64,000 nucleotides of DNA from Candidatus Neomicrothrix sp. UBA4542 (GCA_002388005.1 DGLO01000047.1:48245-112244), one strand, 5' to 3'. Shown: positions 34,554-43,465, counted from the stretch's first letter. A program made the numbers and translations. Notes: generated by a model not told the origin, from the sequence alone.

Positions 34554-35333
34554 ATGAGCATCGACGACGCAACAACAGTGGCCAGTGACAGACTGGCTGA
34601 CCGCGAAGACATGATCGTGTGTGTAGATGTCGACAAATGGTACGGCGACTTTCAGGCGCTCAAGGGTGTCACGGCCACCATCAAAGAGGGTGAAGTCGCG
34701 GTGGTTTGCGGCCCTTCAGGTTCAGGCAAGAGCACATGGATTCGTTGCATCAATCGCCTTGAAGTTCATCAAGGAGGCGCCATCGTCGTCGACGGTATCG
34801 AATTGACTAACGACCTTCGGAACATTGAAAAGATTCGGTCCGAAGTAGGAATGGTTTTTCAACAATTCAATCTTTTCCCCCACCTGACCGTCCTTGACAA
34901 CATCACCTTGGCCCCCATTTGGGTCCGCAAGAAACCTCGCGTTGAAGCAGAGAGCATGGCAAGAGCGTTGCTAGATCGAGTAGGGATTCCCGAACAGGCC
35001 GAAAAATTCCCTGGGCAACTATCAGGTGGGCAACAGCAGCGCGTCGCCATTGCACGGTCGCTTGCGATGGAGCCCCGCGTGATGCTTTTTGATGAACCCA
35101 CCTCTGCACTGGACCCAGAAATGATCAAGGAAGTCCTCGACGTCATGAAGGAGTTGGCGCGCTCGGGTATCACGATGATGGTCGTCACCCATGAGATGGG
35201 TTTCGCTAGAGAGGTCGCTGATCGAATCATGTTCATGGAGGGTGGAGAAATAGTTGAGGTCGGAACCCCCGAACATTTCTTCACCAATCCGACAGAGGAC
35301 AGAACGAAACTCTTCTTGAGTCAGATCTTGTAG
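34554..35333 (+). CDS. aapP: Amino-acid ABC transporter ATP-binding protein
   Basis: A 259-residue ABC ATPase, last gene of the aap operon. Walker [10 protein letters not shown] (about residue 53), Q-loop in [12 protein letters not shown], signature LSGGQQQR, Walker [15 protein letters not shown] and the switch His in VVTHEMG are all present. An N-terminal tail of about 25 residues precedes the usual family start. It powers import by the AapJQM proteins at the cytoplasmic membrane. ATG 34554 follows GGGAGCAA. A weak inverted repeat (GAGCCC...GGGCTC, 35359-35388) after the stop may end the operon. Confidence 0.95.
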   Translation: MSIDDATTVASDRLADREDMIVCVDVDKWYGDFQALKGVTATIKEGEVAVVCGPSGSGKSTWIRCINRLEVHQGGAIVVDGIELTNDLRNIEKIRSEVGMVFQQFNLFPHLTVLDNITLAPIWVRKKPRVEAESMARALLDRVGIPEQAEKFPGQLSGGQQQRVAIARSLAMEPRVMLFDEPTSALDPEMIKEVLDVMKELARSGITMMVVTHEMGFAREVADRIMFMEGGEIVEVGTPEHFFTNPTEDRTKLFLSQIL

Positions 35334-35434
35334 TGATTGCCCTGCCTGGGGAGCCCACACCATCCTGATCGCAGGGGCTCATGCCTGCGTCCACAGTGAC
35401 GTATGGATTCGATGGCGTGCTCTCCGAATGAGAT

Positions 35435-35677
35435 TCAGTCTGCGGGAGCGCCGTAGGGGGTTTTGGCCTTCTTGTAGCACTTGGGATGATAGTGCTCGAC
35501 CCGATCCCACTTGTTGCCGACATACACGTTGCAAATGACCTGCTCATCGCGTATCCGAGCTCGAAACTTGATTAGTTCTTCACATACGGCGCAGTAGGCG
35601 GAATTGCCAGCGTCGACAGTACGGATGACCGCTCTGCTTCGCCACTTCTTAGTTTTTGTTGCTGATTTGGCAGCCAC
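35435..35677 (-). CDS. Small putative zinc-binding protein
   Basis: An 80-residue basic protein. A lysine/arginine-rich N terminus (residues 1-20) is followed by C-A-V-C (about residues 29-32) and, later, H-x-x-K-C (about 64-67), a likely four-ligand zinc site together with another His (H62). GTG 35677 follows CAGGAG with 8-base spacing, supporting a real gene. I do not recognise the family; a PARP-type or HNH-like zinc finger fold, or nucleic-acid binding, is possible. It lies tail to tail with aapP. Confidence 0.65.
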   Translation of the reverse strand: MAAKSATKTKKWRSRAVIRTVDAGNSAYCAVCEELIKFRARIRDEQVICNVYVGNKWDRVEHYHPKCYKKAKTPYGAPAD

Positions 35678-35733
35678 TACTGAACTCCTGTCGGAAATAT
35701 CACTTTAAGTGCTGTCGAGCAATCTAGTCACTA

Positions 35734-35743
35734 TTCGCGCGAA
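35734..35743. repeat. Palindrome TTCGCGCGAA, first member of a palindrome cluster
   Basis: A perfect 10-base palindrome with weakly paired flanks (CTA...TAG), in the gap between the small zinc-protein gene and ettA. It shares the CGCGCG core with the two larger palindromes that follow within 140 bases. Confidence 0.5.
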
Positions 35744-35754
35744 ATAGGTGGATA

Positions 35755-35795
35755 TTCGCGCGCTTCGCGCGTCTTTCTCGCGCGAAGCGCGCGAA
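35755..35795. repeat. Perfect 17-base CGCGCG inverted repeat
   Basis: Arms TTCGCGCGCTTCGCGCG (35755-35771) and its exact complement (35779-35795) with loop TCTTTCT. The stem would be very stable on either strand. The element is far more CpG-rich than the rest of the window and looks like a repetitive extragenic palindrome or a bidirectional terminator for ettA. Confidence 0.65.
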
Positions 35796-35861
35796 CACAT
35801 CAAAAGTTCGCGCTTTACGAAGGACGCCGCAGTCAGCTAATAATGACCACCAGGCCATACT

Positions 35862-35878
35862 TCGCGCGTAGCGCGCGA
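35862..35878 (-). terminator. Hairpin directly after the ettA stop codon
   Basis: TCGCGCG-tag-CGCGCGA, 7-base perfect stem, immediately 3' of the minus-strand ettA stop (35879-35881). No T-run follows. It shares its CGCGCG core with the neighbouring palindromes, so it may be part of the same repeat family rather than a classical terminator. Confidence 0.4.
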
Positions 35879-37552
35879 TTATCTGGCCAGTGGCTTGTAT
35901 TTGATCGGTTTGGGACCGGCATCGTCGCCAAGTTCCTTCTGGCGGAAGGCCTCGTATTCGGAAAAGTTTCCTTCAAACCAACGGACCTGGCTGTCCCCCT
36001 CGAATGCGAGGACATGCGTAGCAACGCGATCGAGAAACCAACGGTCGTGACTAATCACCACGGCGCATCCGGGGAAAGCTTCTAGACCCGCTTCAAGAGC
36101 TCTAAGGGTGTCTACGTCTAGGTCATTGGTGGGCTCGTCAAGCAGCAGTACGTTGCCACCAGTCTTAAGAACCTTTGCGAGCTGAACCCGATTTCGTTCC
36201 CCTCCGGACAGATCTCCCACCTTCTTTTGCTGGTCCGGTCCTTTGAAATTGAACGATGCAACGTAGCTCCGACCGTTTACCTCTCTGTTGCCAACTTGAA
36301 CTAGGTCCAACCCGTCGGTGATTTCCTCGTACACAGTTTGTTCATCTCGGAGTTGGTCGCGAGACTGACTGACATAAGCCAGATCTACCGTCGTCCCAAT
36401 CGTGATCTCCCCCGAATCCGGCTGTTCTTGCCCGGTAATCATTCGGAAAAGAGTTGTTTTCCCGGCCCCGTTGGCGCCAACAACACCCACGATCCCCGCT
36501 GGGGGCAGAATGAACGAAAGATTCTCTATTAGGAGGCGGTCACCGAAACCCTTTCCCACATTACTGAGCTCAATAACCTGGTCGCCCAGCCGCCGATTCA
36601 TGGGAATACTCAGTTCAAGTTTCTCTTCGCTTTGCTCTGCCGACTGGTGGTCAGCGAGAAGCTGGTCGTAAGCAGCGAGTCGAGCCTTGCTCTTGGCTTG
36701 CCTGGCTCTAGGAGACAGTCGTACCCACTCGAGCTCCTGCGCCAGCGTCCTTTGACGAGCATTAGATTGACGGTCTTGTGAAGCTAGCCTGGCGTGTTTC
36801 TGTTCGAGCCAGCCGCTGTAGTTTCCTTCGTAAGGCAACGCATTCCCGTGGTCGAGTTCGAGAATCCAGCCAGCAACATTGTCTAAGAAGTAACGATCAT
36901 GAGTTACTGACATGACGGTTCCGCTGTAGTCCTTCAGGAATCGCTCTAACCACGCAACGGATTCGGCGTCCAAATGGTTTGTGGGTTCATCCAGCAATAG
37001 GAGATCGGGATGAGATAGCAGCAGCCGGCATAACGCGACCCGACGTCTTTCGCCGCCTGAAAGCGTTGCAACGCTGGCGTCCCTATCAGGTACTCGAAGA
37101 GCATCCATTGCTATTTCGACTTGTCTTTCCAGATCCCACGCGTTTGTCGATTCAATTTGGTTTTCCAACTCGGCTTGCATAGTGCCAACTTGATCAAGAT
37201 CCGCATCGGGGTCACCCCACATTGCTAAAACCTCGTTGTATCGCTCAATTAGGGCTTGGGTCTGGGCAACACCATCCATCACGTTCTCGTAGACATTTTT
37301 GGTGTCATCCAGAGTGGGTTCCTGAGCAAGAAGACCGACCGAGAACCCCGGGGTTAGCCGAGCTTCACCGGTGAAGCCGTCGTCTAGGCCAGCCATGATT
37401 CGTAACACAGAGGACTTGCCCGCACCGTTGTGTCCAAGGACTCCAATCTTTGCACCAGGATAAAACGCGAGAGTTACGTCTTTGAGCACTTCTCGGTCCG
37501 GGGGGTAAAACCTTCCGAGGTTGCGCATTGTGAAGATGAACTCAGTTGCCAT
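35879..37552 (-). CDS. ettA: Energy-dependent translational throttle protein EttA (ABC-F)
   Basis: A 557-residue soluble ABC-F protein with two ATPase domains: Walker A GHNGAGKSS (about residue 39) and GANGAGKTT (about residue 355), signatures LSGGERRR and LSGGERNR, and Walker B motifs LLLLDEPTNHLD and VLLLDEPTNDLD. The inter-domain linker (about residues 245-320) is basic and fits the P-site-tRNA interaction motif. EttA binds the ribosomal E site and gates the first elongation step according to ATP/ADP. Start MATEFIFTMRNL is canonical. Monocistronic. Confidence 0.95.
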   Translation of the reverse strand: MATEFIFTMRNLGRFYPPDREVLKDVTLAFYPGAKIGVLGHNGAGKSSVLRIMAGLDDGFTGEARLTPGFSVGLLAQEPTLDDTKNVYENVMDGVAQTQALIERYNEVLAMWGDPDADLDQVGTMQAELENQIESTNAWDLERQVEIAMDALRVPDRDASVATLSGGERRRVALCRLLLSHPDLLLLDEPTNHLDAESVAWLERFLKDYSGTVMSVTHDRYFLDNVAGWILELDHGNALPYEGNYSGWLEQKHARLASQDRQSNARQRTLAQELEWVRLSPRARQAKSKARLAAYDQLLADHQSAEQSEEKLELSIPMNRRLGDQVIELSNVGKGFGDRLLIENLSFILPPAGIVGVVGANGAGKTTLFRMITGQEQPDSGEITIGTTVDLAYVSQSRDQLRDEQTVYEEITDGLDLVQVGNREVNGRSYVASFNFKGPDQQKKVGDLSGGERNRVQLAKVLKTGGNVLLLDEPTNDLDVDTLRALEAGLEAFPGCAVVISHDRWFLDRVATHVLAFEGDSQVRWFEGNFSEYEAFRQKELGDDAGPKPIKYKPLAR

Positions 37553-37613
37553 TTGCTCGTTTCACTTCGCTAGGAACCCCCGGAGCATAAGGGCCTGGTG
37601 TTCAAAGCCCCAC

Positions 37614-38288
37614 CTACGGCCGGCGCAACGAAAAGCCGACTACCTTTTCCAGATCATCTAGTGCTACCTCTGGGTCCACAACCTTGATAGCGACCATGCC
37701 CAAGCCCGCCGCCGGTTTGCAATTGATACCTAAATCATCAAGGTACGCGCAGTTTCGTGGATCGACACCCAGCCTTGAACATGCCATTTCATAAATCCGG
37801 ACATCTGGCTTACGAAGCCCGACCTTTGCCGATTCGACCACCACCTCAAACATTTCCATGATTTGAGCGATAGACGCAGCCTGCTCCGAAGTCCGAGACA
37901 TGCCAGCACCGTGACCGGATTTCATATTGTTAGTGATGCAGCCGATGCGGACTCTTTTTCGGAGAATCTCGAGTGCACGAACCATTTGAGGCCTGATGCT
38001 TCCACTCAGACACTGAAGCACCCTCCGCCCAGAAAGGCCCAACCCTAAATCTGCGGCTTCGGCCTCGAATAGTTCGCAGAACTCTGAAACGCTGACTTCG
38101 CTTCTCTCCATTTTCGCCCAAGCGTTGTTATCCGGGTTGCTCGCGTTGATCCGTCGGATGGAATCAGGTGGAACGCCCACCTCGCTCTCATATCGAGTAA
38201 ACGCCTCGAAGGGACTCGTCGTGACCACTCCGCCAAAGTCAAACAGCACAGCGTCGATGAAAGATTCTTGCCTCACCAGCGGCGACAC
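37614..38288 (-). CDS. HAD-IA family hydrolase (epoxide-hydrolase N-terminal-domain-like), paralogue
   Basis: A 224-residue HAD phosphatase. Motif I is VLFDFGGVVTTSP (about residue 15), motif II CITNN, conserved Lys in VGLRKPDVRIY, and motif IV AYLDDLGINCKPA. It shares the GGV and RKP-x-x-x-IY signatures with the protein at 12974-13621 and belongs to the same subfamily. GTG 38288 is the longest start; GTG 38276 is possible. Its start is only 22 bases from the divergent xth start, so the mRNAs are likely leaderless or promoters lie inside the coding regions. Confidence 0.85.
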   Translation of the reverse strand: MSPLVRQESFIDAVLFDFGGVVTTSPFEAFTRYESEVGVPPDSIRRINASNPDNNAWAKMERSEVSVSEFCELFEAEAADLGLGLSGRRVLQCLSGSIRPQMVRALEILRKRVRIGCITNNMKSGHGAGMSRTSEQAASIAQIMEMFEVVVESAKVGLRKPDVRIYEMACSRLGVDPRNCAYLDDLGINCKPAAGLGMVAIKVVDPEVALDDLEKVVGFSLRRP

Positions 38289-38310
38289 TAGCGGGCGCTA
38301 GATTCGCAAT

Positions 38311-39084
38311 GTGCGAATCGCCACATGGAATGTAAACAGCCTCAACGCACGCTCGGAACGAGTCGACGAATGGCTCGACTACGCGGGTCCTGATGTGCTC
38401 CTGCTGCAAGAGACGAAAATGTCTGACGAACAATTCCCCTACGACCACTACGCGGGTAAGGGGTATGAAAGCGTTCACTGCGGCGAAGGCAGATGGAATG
38501 GCGTCGCCGTGCTTTCCCGGGTTGGTCTGGAGGATCCTTACTCCGGCTTCGCAGATGGAGGAAATGTCGATCCAGAGGCCAGAATCATTTCGGCGACATG
38601 CGGTGGGGTGCGTGTGTCTTCGGTCTACGTGCCCAATGGTCGAGCTGTTGACGACGATCATTACTTGTACAAGTTGTCGTGGCTAGCGCGCCTAAGAGCG
38701 CATCTGGAAGCGTGTTGCGATGCCGACGAGTTGGTGTTGATCGGCGGTGACTACAACATATGTCCAGATGACCGCGACGTATGGGATCCGGGCAATCCAC
38801 AGCCGCGCACCCACGTGACCTCAGAAGAACGATCCGCTCTAGAGAAATTGGAGCAGTGGGGGCTCGTCGATGTATTTAGGCACTTCTACCAAGACGAGGG
38901 GCTCTACTCATGGTGGGATTATCGAGACGGCGCCTTTCACAAAAAGATGGGTCTGCGTATCGATCTATTAATGGCGACTCAGGCACTGGTGCAGCGAGCG
39001 ACCTTCTGTCTTGTTGATCGGACGGCTCGAAAGGGAACAAAACCTTCAGATCACGCACCGGTTTTCGTCGATATCGAAGATTGA
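38311..39084 (+). CDS. xth: Exodeoxyribonuclease III (AP endonuclease)
   Basis: A 257-residue EEP-family nuclease that incises at abasic sites and trims 3' ends in base-excision repair. Landmarks are 'ATWNVNSL' (Asn ligand, residues 4-11), LLQETK (Glu metal ligand), 'SVYVPNG' (Tyr), GGDYNICP (Asp/Asn pair) and SDHAPV (catalytic His-Asp). GTG 38311 gives the canonical start MRIATWNVNS. The start codon lies inside an inverted repeat (GATTCGCA-atg-TGCGAATC, 38301-38319). Confidence 0.95.
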   Translation: MRIATWNVNSLNARSERVDEWLDYAGPDVLLLQETKMSDEQFPYDHYAGKGYESVHCGEGRWNGVAVLSRVGLEDPYSGFADGGNVDPEARIISATCGGVRVSSVYVPNGRAVDDDHYLYKLSWLARLRAHLEACCDADELVLIGGDYNICPDDRDVWDPGNPQPRTHVTSEERSALEKLEQWGLVDVFRHFYQDEGLYSWWDYRDGAFHKKMGLRIDLLMATQALVQRATFCLVDRTARKGTKPSDHAPVFVDIED

Positions 39085-39243
39085 TCATCAGATGGCGACT
39101 TATTGATCTGTCTCCAAGACGGATCGACTGACCTCATTTCGTGTTCGAACAGAGACCTCGATAACTCGCTTCGAGAATTAATGAGCCGATTACTTGGACC
39201 ACCAAAGATGCGTCTCTCCAGGAGTTCAGCGGGTAGATATCCC

Positions 39244-41193
39244 TTAGGGTGAAGCGATTGCCGCCAAAATCTCTGGTCCTATCCGATCAAGGCGCGGTTT
39301 GCTCATACCGGTAGTCGCTTCCAACTCCGAAATAGTCGCCGGAGCAGCTTGCGCTACTCGCGCGATCAAATGATCGGGCAACAGCGCAGATGGATCAATC
39401 CGTCGGGCTTGGGCAGTGGTGTTGATCCAATCTCTCAAGCGGCGTTCGCGAACCGTCGCTGCAGTGTCAAAATCCGTTCGGAGATTCTGTCGCGCTTCAG
39501 CCAAGTGCCTTGCGGCTTGTTTCGCTGAGGGTGGTTTTGACTCTTGATCAGTTGTCTTGATGAGTTGAAGCCACGGAGAAGGCTTGCGGCTTTCTAATCG
39601 ATCACCCTTATGTCGTGCCCGCGCCCACGTCAGATGGAGCCGCTGTTGAGCACGAGAAACTGCTACGTAGAACAGGCGGCGCTCTTCTGGATCATCGGAT
39701 TGAATCGGGACTAACCCTTCTTCGACCCCAGCAATGATTACGCATGGCCATTCAAGACCCTTCGCTGCATGAAAGGTGACGAGGTCGACGCCATCCTCTC
39801 CCACGTCAAGATCATCCGGACGCAGTGTGCGAAGCCAGTCACGAAAGCCCGATCCGTCAATATGGACGTTTTCACTGGCGTACTGAACGGCGAGTTCCGC
39901 GACACGGTTCTGAGGGCCGTAGTCGTACTCGTCAAATAAGTCGGCGGCTAAGGTCGCAAATTCGGTTCTAGCGCTGCATAGGCGAGCGATCACATCTTGA
40001 ACTTCGGGAAGCTTAAGCACGCCTCCTTGACCTCGGAGGCGGTGTGGCACCTGGAACTTATTAAGGGCACCAGCGATGACATGAAGTTGCTCGTTTGTGC
40101 GAGCCAACACGGCGTGGCGCGACCAGCGTGTTTCAGGAAGGCGTGCATCCCGTAGATATCGCGAAATGCCAACCGCCTCTTCCCACTCGTCACTGAAGTT
40201 TGACGTAGTAGGAAACTGTTCTCCTGCCACGTCGAGATGAGATTCCGTTGAGTTCCGGCCGAGAACAGCGTTGGCCGCATGGATGATCTGGGGCTGACTT
40301 CGATGATTCGTTGTAAGTACCTCCGTTCCGGCGGAAGGAAAGTCTTCGCAGAAATTCAGTAGATGGCCCGCGTCGGCGCCGTTCCAACCGTAAATTGCTT
40401 GATCCGGGTCACCGACCACGCATAGATCTGTCCGTTGGCCAATCCAAGCTCGTAGGAGATTGAATTGGGTCTCATTGAGGTCCTGATATTCGTCGACGAA
40501 TAGGTGCCGGAAGATCCAATGCTGAGCGTCGCGAAACGCCTCATCACTTCTCAAGAGATCGGTACATTCCACCAAGATGTCGTCAAAGTCCAAAAGGCCG
40601 CGGCGGCTCTTGTACGTCACATACGACTTATACAGTTCCGCGACGCGGGCAGCTTGAGTGACCCCGACTCGTCGACCGCCCGGCCCGTTCCTGTATTCAT
40701 CAGGAGTCAACGCTTGAGAACAAGCCCAATCGATTTCCGTCGTTGCCTGTTTCAGTTGAATATTCTGAAAATCGCCGATCAATTCCTTCAGTACCGGTTG
40801 CCGTCCGGACAAAACAACTGGCGCCCGTTTGCCACGATCAGATCGGTACTGGCGGATTTGGGCCAACGCGACCGCATGGAACGTGCCAACCGCCCCCAGG
40901 TCGCGGATACCCATTTGATTAAGCCGTGACCTCAACTGGTTGGCCGCTCGACGAGTGAAGGTAAGAGCAAGGACGCGGCGCTCGTCAGCGCTTCCATCGG
41001 CGACACGGCGAGCTATTCGATTCGTGAGAACCCGAGTCTTCCCAGAACCGGGTCCGGCGAGAATCCGGAGCGGTGCATCATCTGAATTGACTGCTCGCTG
41101 TTGCTCAGGGTCCAATTGATCAAATCCGGGGTCTGGAGCGCGCGAGGTGACCGCGAGACAGTCCCGATCCTCGGTCTCCTTTGACGCACCCAT
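39244..41193 (-). CDS. uvrD2: UvrD/PcrA-family superfamily 1 helicase with HRDC domain (UvrD2-like)
   Basis: About 649 residues. SF1A motifs: Q-motif 'LDPEQQRAVN', motif I GPGSGKT, Ia 'LTFTRRAA', II VDEYQDLN, III 'VGDPDQAIYGWNGA', IV 'LTTNHRSQP', V 'DLVTFHAAKGLEW', VI 'VAVSRAQQRL'. The C terminus (about 570-649, 'RRLRDWINTTARR-type ... HLIARVAQAAPATISELEATTGMSKPRL') is an HRDC domain, as in mycobacterial UvrD2. It unwinds 3'-5' in repair. ATG 41193 (GASKETEDR) is preferred; the open frame to 41247 would overlap the divergent gene. The 159-base gap to xth (39085-39243) holds no gene I can support. Confidence 0.9.
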   Translation of the reverse strand: MGASKETEDRDCLAVTSRAPDPGFDQLDPEQQRAVNSDDAPLRILAGPGSGKTRVLTNRIARRVADGSADERRVLALTFTRRAANQLRSRLNQMGIRDLGAVGTFHAVALAQIRQYRSDRGKRAPVVLSGRQPVLKELIGDFQNIQLKQATTEIDWACSQALTPDEYRNGPGGRRVGVTQAARVAELYKSYVTYKSRRGLLDFDDILVECTDLLRSDEAFRDAQHWIFRHLFVDEYQDLNETQFNLLRAWIGQRTDLCVVGDPDQAIYGWNGADAGHLLNFCEDFPSAGTEVLTTNHRSQPQIIHAANAVLGRNSTESHLDVAGEQFPTTSNFSDEWEEAVGISRYLRDARLPETRWSRHAVLARTNEQLHVIAGALNKFQVPHRLRGQGGVLKLPEVQDVIARLCSARTEFATLAADLFDEYDYGPQNRVAELAVQYASENVHIDGSGFRDWLRTLRPDDLDVGEDGVDLVTFHAAKGLEWPCVIIAGVEEGLVPIQSDDPEERRLFYVAVSRAQQRLHLTWARARHKGDRLESRKPSPWLQLIKTTDQESKPPSAKQAARHLAEARQNLRTDFDTAATVRERRLRDWINTTAQARRIDPSALLPDHLIARVAQAAPATISELEATTGMSKPRLDRIGPEILAAIASP

Positions 41194-41250
41194 TTGGCCG
41201 ACGCTACCGCCTAGGTGGGACCGCAGGCTCCTTGCCTCTACTCTCAACCT

Positions 41251-41949
41251 ATGAGGTCCCCGCTTCGAGTAGTGAGTTTGGTGCCCAGCGTGACCGAAAC
41301 GTTGCTTTCGTGGGGTATTGAACCGGTTGCATGTACACGATTCTGTGAACAGCCAAACATTAACAACGTGGGAGGCCCGAAGGACCCTGACCTTGACGCC
41401 ATTGAGGGCCTAAACCCAGATCTCGTAGTCGTAGATTGTGAGGAAAATCGTCTAGAGGACTATCAATCGCTAATAGGTCGAGGCGTCGATGTGGAGGCGT
41501 TACATGTGGTGTGTATCGGCGACGTCGATCCCGAGATGCGGCGCCTGGCAACGCGTCTCGGAGTTGATTGGTCGCAGGCACTCAGCCCACAGCGCGCCCG
41601 TCGCGACGTAAAGGCGTTCGTCCCTATATGGCGGCGACCATGGATGACCATTGGTGCCGATACCTATGGGGCTTCACTCCTGAGTCATCTTGGGATTGAC
41701 GTGCTCTTTTCTGATATGGATGATCCTTATCCGACAATCGGCGAGCAACAATTAGCCGACACTGAAATCGATGTTGTGTTGGCTCCGACCGAGCCATACC
41801 CGTTTAGCGAACGACACATAGGCATGCTGAAATCCATTGCCCCTGCAGTACTCGTCGACGGTCAAGATCTTTTTTGGTGGGGAACAAGGACATCAGCCGC
41901 AATCGACCGACTTGACCAACACTTGACAGCCGCGATCGATGGAGGTTGA
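41251..41949 (+). CDS. BtuF/FhuD-like helical-backbone metal-receptor protein without signal peptide
   Basis: A 232-residue protein with the substrate-binding fold of cobalamin and ferric-siderophore binding proteins: 'RVVSLVPSVTETLLSWG' (residues 6-22) and 'LDAIEGLNPDLVVVDCEENR' (about 50-70) are the first-lobe hallmarks. No signal peptide or lipobox is seen, and no permease or ATPase gene adjoins, so it is probably cytosolic and may sense or carry corrinoid or another metal complex. ATG 41251 is preferred over 41215, which overlaps the UvrD-like gene. It shares a GGAGG-containing junction with the next gene. Confidence 0.75.
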   Translation: MRSPLRVVSLVPSVTETLLSWGIEPVACTRFCEQPNINNVGGPKDPDLDAIEGLNPDLVVVDCEENRLEDYQSLIGRGVDVEALHVVCIGDVDPEMRRLATRLGVDWSQALSPQRARRDVKAFVPIWRRPWMTIGADTYGASLLSHLGIDVLFSDMDDPYPTIGEQQLADTEIDVVLAPTEPYPFSERHIGMLKSIAPAVLVDGQDLFWWGTRTSAAIDRLDQHLTAAIDGG

Positions 41950-41951
41950 TG

Positions 41952-42848
41952 ATGTCGGCACAATATTCCGGAACGGCACTAAATGGCGATGTTGAACTGC
42001 AATTTGACGCCCATGGTGACGATTCAGATCCACCAGTTTTGTTCATCAATGGTTTGGGAAGCCAATCAATCAACTTTCTCCCCGAGTGGGTTCACCGCTT
42101 TTGTGAGGCAGGCTTTTACGTCATTCGTATGGACAACCGCGATGTCGGGCTGTCGTCGAAAACGTCGGGAGAGCCCCCGAGTATCGAGCGAGTTTTTGAG
42201 CAATGGGCAGAAACTCGTGCTCTTGACGAGTTTGATGCACCCTACGACCTGTCTGACATGGCCACGGACTGTCTCGCGGTATTAGATGCCTTGCAGATAG
42301 AGCGAACACACATATGGGGAATGTCGATGGGTGGAATGATCGCTCAAACCCTCGCTATCGAACACGCCGATCGACTGCTTTCAATGACGACAGTGATGTC
42401 AACCACGGGCGAAATTGGGGTTGGTCGGTCGACCCCCGAAGCCACCACTGCATTGGCGCCGGCTGGGGAAGACCGAGCTGCTGTCGTGGAGAACGCGGTC
42501 TCAGCGCGACGGCTCCATGGCGGAGCCTTATTCGACGAGGAGTGGGCGGTTTCGCTGGAGGAAGCGGCCTATGACCGATGCCACCACCCTCAGGGTCGTG
42601 TGTGGCAAGTATTAGCTGTTTTGGCTTCCGGTTCGCGCGCCGAACAGCTTCCCTCGGTCACCCTACCCACTATGGTCATTCATGGCAGGATGGACCCTCT
42701 GATCCAATTGGATGGAGGTGAAGCCACAGCGGCGCTGATACCGGGAGCTGAACTGGTCGTCTACGAACAGATGGGTCATGACACGCCCGAACCATTGTGG
42801 GACCACTACGTGGCTGACTTACAACGATTGGCGGACCGAGCACAGTGA
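41952..42848 (+). CDS. Alpha/beta hydrolase (prolyl/epoxide-hydrolase-like)
   Basis: A 298-residue serine hydrolase. The nucleophile elbow is GMSMGG (about residue 118), with the oxyanion region 'FINGLGSQ', the acid in 'VIHGRMDPLI' and the His in 'EQMGHDTP' near residue 278. It resembles the AclR/RdmC-like esterases that demethylate or de-acylate small molecules. GGAGG at 41941-41945 favours ATG 41952. It overlaps the next gene (PPOX family) by 4 bases (GTGA), so they are translated together. Confidence 0.88.
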   Translation: MSAQYSGTALNGDVELQFDAHGDDSDPPVLFINGLGSQSINFLPEWVHRFCEAGFYVIRMDNRDVGLSSKTSGEPPSIERVFEQWAETRALDEFDAPYDLSDMATDCLAVLDALQIERTHIWGMSMGGMIAQTLAIEHADRLLSMTTVMSTTGEIGVGRSTPEATTALAPAGEDRAAVVENAVSARRLHGGALFDEEWAVSLEEAAYDRCHHPQGRVWQVLAVLASGSRAEQLPSVTLPTMVIHGRMDPLIQLDGGEATAALIPGAELVVYEQMGHDTPEPLWDHYVADLQRLADRAQ

Positions 42849-43465
42849 ATAACGAAGAGATCATCAGGGATCTCGACCAGCTCGAAGCCCTGTACGACGA
42901 CGCAACGCCGAGATCAATCACAAAAGAAATCGGCTACCTCAATTCCGAATATCGAAACTTCGTTGAAGCGGCGCGCTTTATGGCGGTAGCAACCGTGGGG
43001 GACGAAGGCCTGGACTGTTCCCCCCGAGGCGAACAAGACAGCGTTGTCCGAGTGGTAAACGAAACAACCATCCAGTTCGCGGATAGAAGAGGTAACAATC
43101 GCCTCGACACCTTGCGAAACATCATTCGGGACAACCGTATCGGCCTCTTGTTCTTGGTTCCGGGGGTATCGGAAACGATGCGAATAAATGGCCGAGCAAG
43201 AATTTCGATTGACCCAGAGTTGCTGGCTGCCTTTGCTGTTCAAGACAAGACACCCAAAACGGTCGTAGAGGTCACTATCGAGCAGGCATATTTCCAATGC
43301 TCGAAGGCTCTAGTCCGGTCGGGTCTTTGGGATCCGGAAAATCAAACAGGCAGAGCCGAAGTGCCAACCGCCGGACAGATGTTGGAAGCCACTGCAGGCG
43401 ACGACTTCGATTCAGACAGATACGACGCGGCGCTACAAAAGCAGCGCCTCGATGAACTTTGGTAA
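42845..43465 (+). CDS. MSMEG_1061-family FMN-dependent PPOX flavoprotein
   Basis: A 206-residue split-barrel flavoprotein of the pyridoxamine-phosphate-oxidase-like superfamily. The order 'FMAVATVGDEGLDCSPRGEQ', 'FADRRGNNRLDTLRNI' and 'IGLLFLVPGVSETMRINGRA' is characteristic of the MSMEG_1061 type, which binds FMN. GTG 42845 overlaps the esterase stop. Its role (perhaps in reduction or degradation of small molecules) is unknown; co-translation with the esterase suggests a shared pathway. Confidence 0.88.
   Translation: MNNEEIIRDLDQLEALYDDATPRSITKEIGYLNSEYRNFVEAARFMAVATVGDEGLDCSPRGEQDSVVRVVNETTIQFADRRGNNRLDTLRNIIRDNRIGLLFLVPGVSETMRINGRARISIDPELLAAFAVQDKTPKTVVEVTIEQAYFQCSKALVRSGLWDPENQTGRAEVPTAGQMLEATAGDDFDSDRYDAALQKQRLDELW

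Noticed and set aside
39084..39283. Minus-strand open frame after the UvrD-like stop, about 65 codons
   Set aside because: It looks partly coding but has no ATG, GTG or TTG before its last third and overlaps xth; most likely chance.
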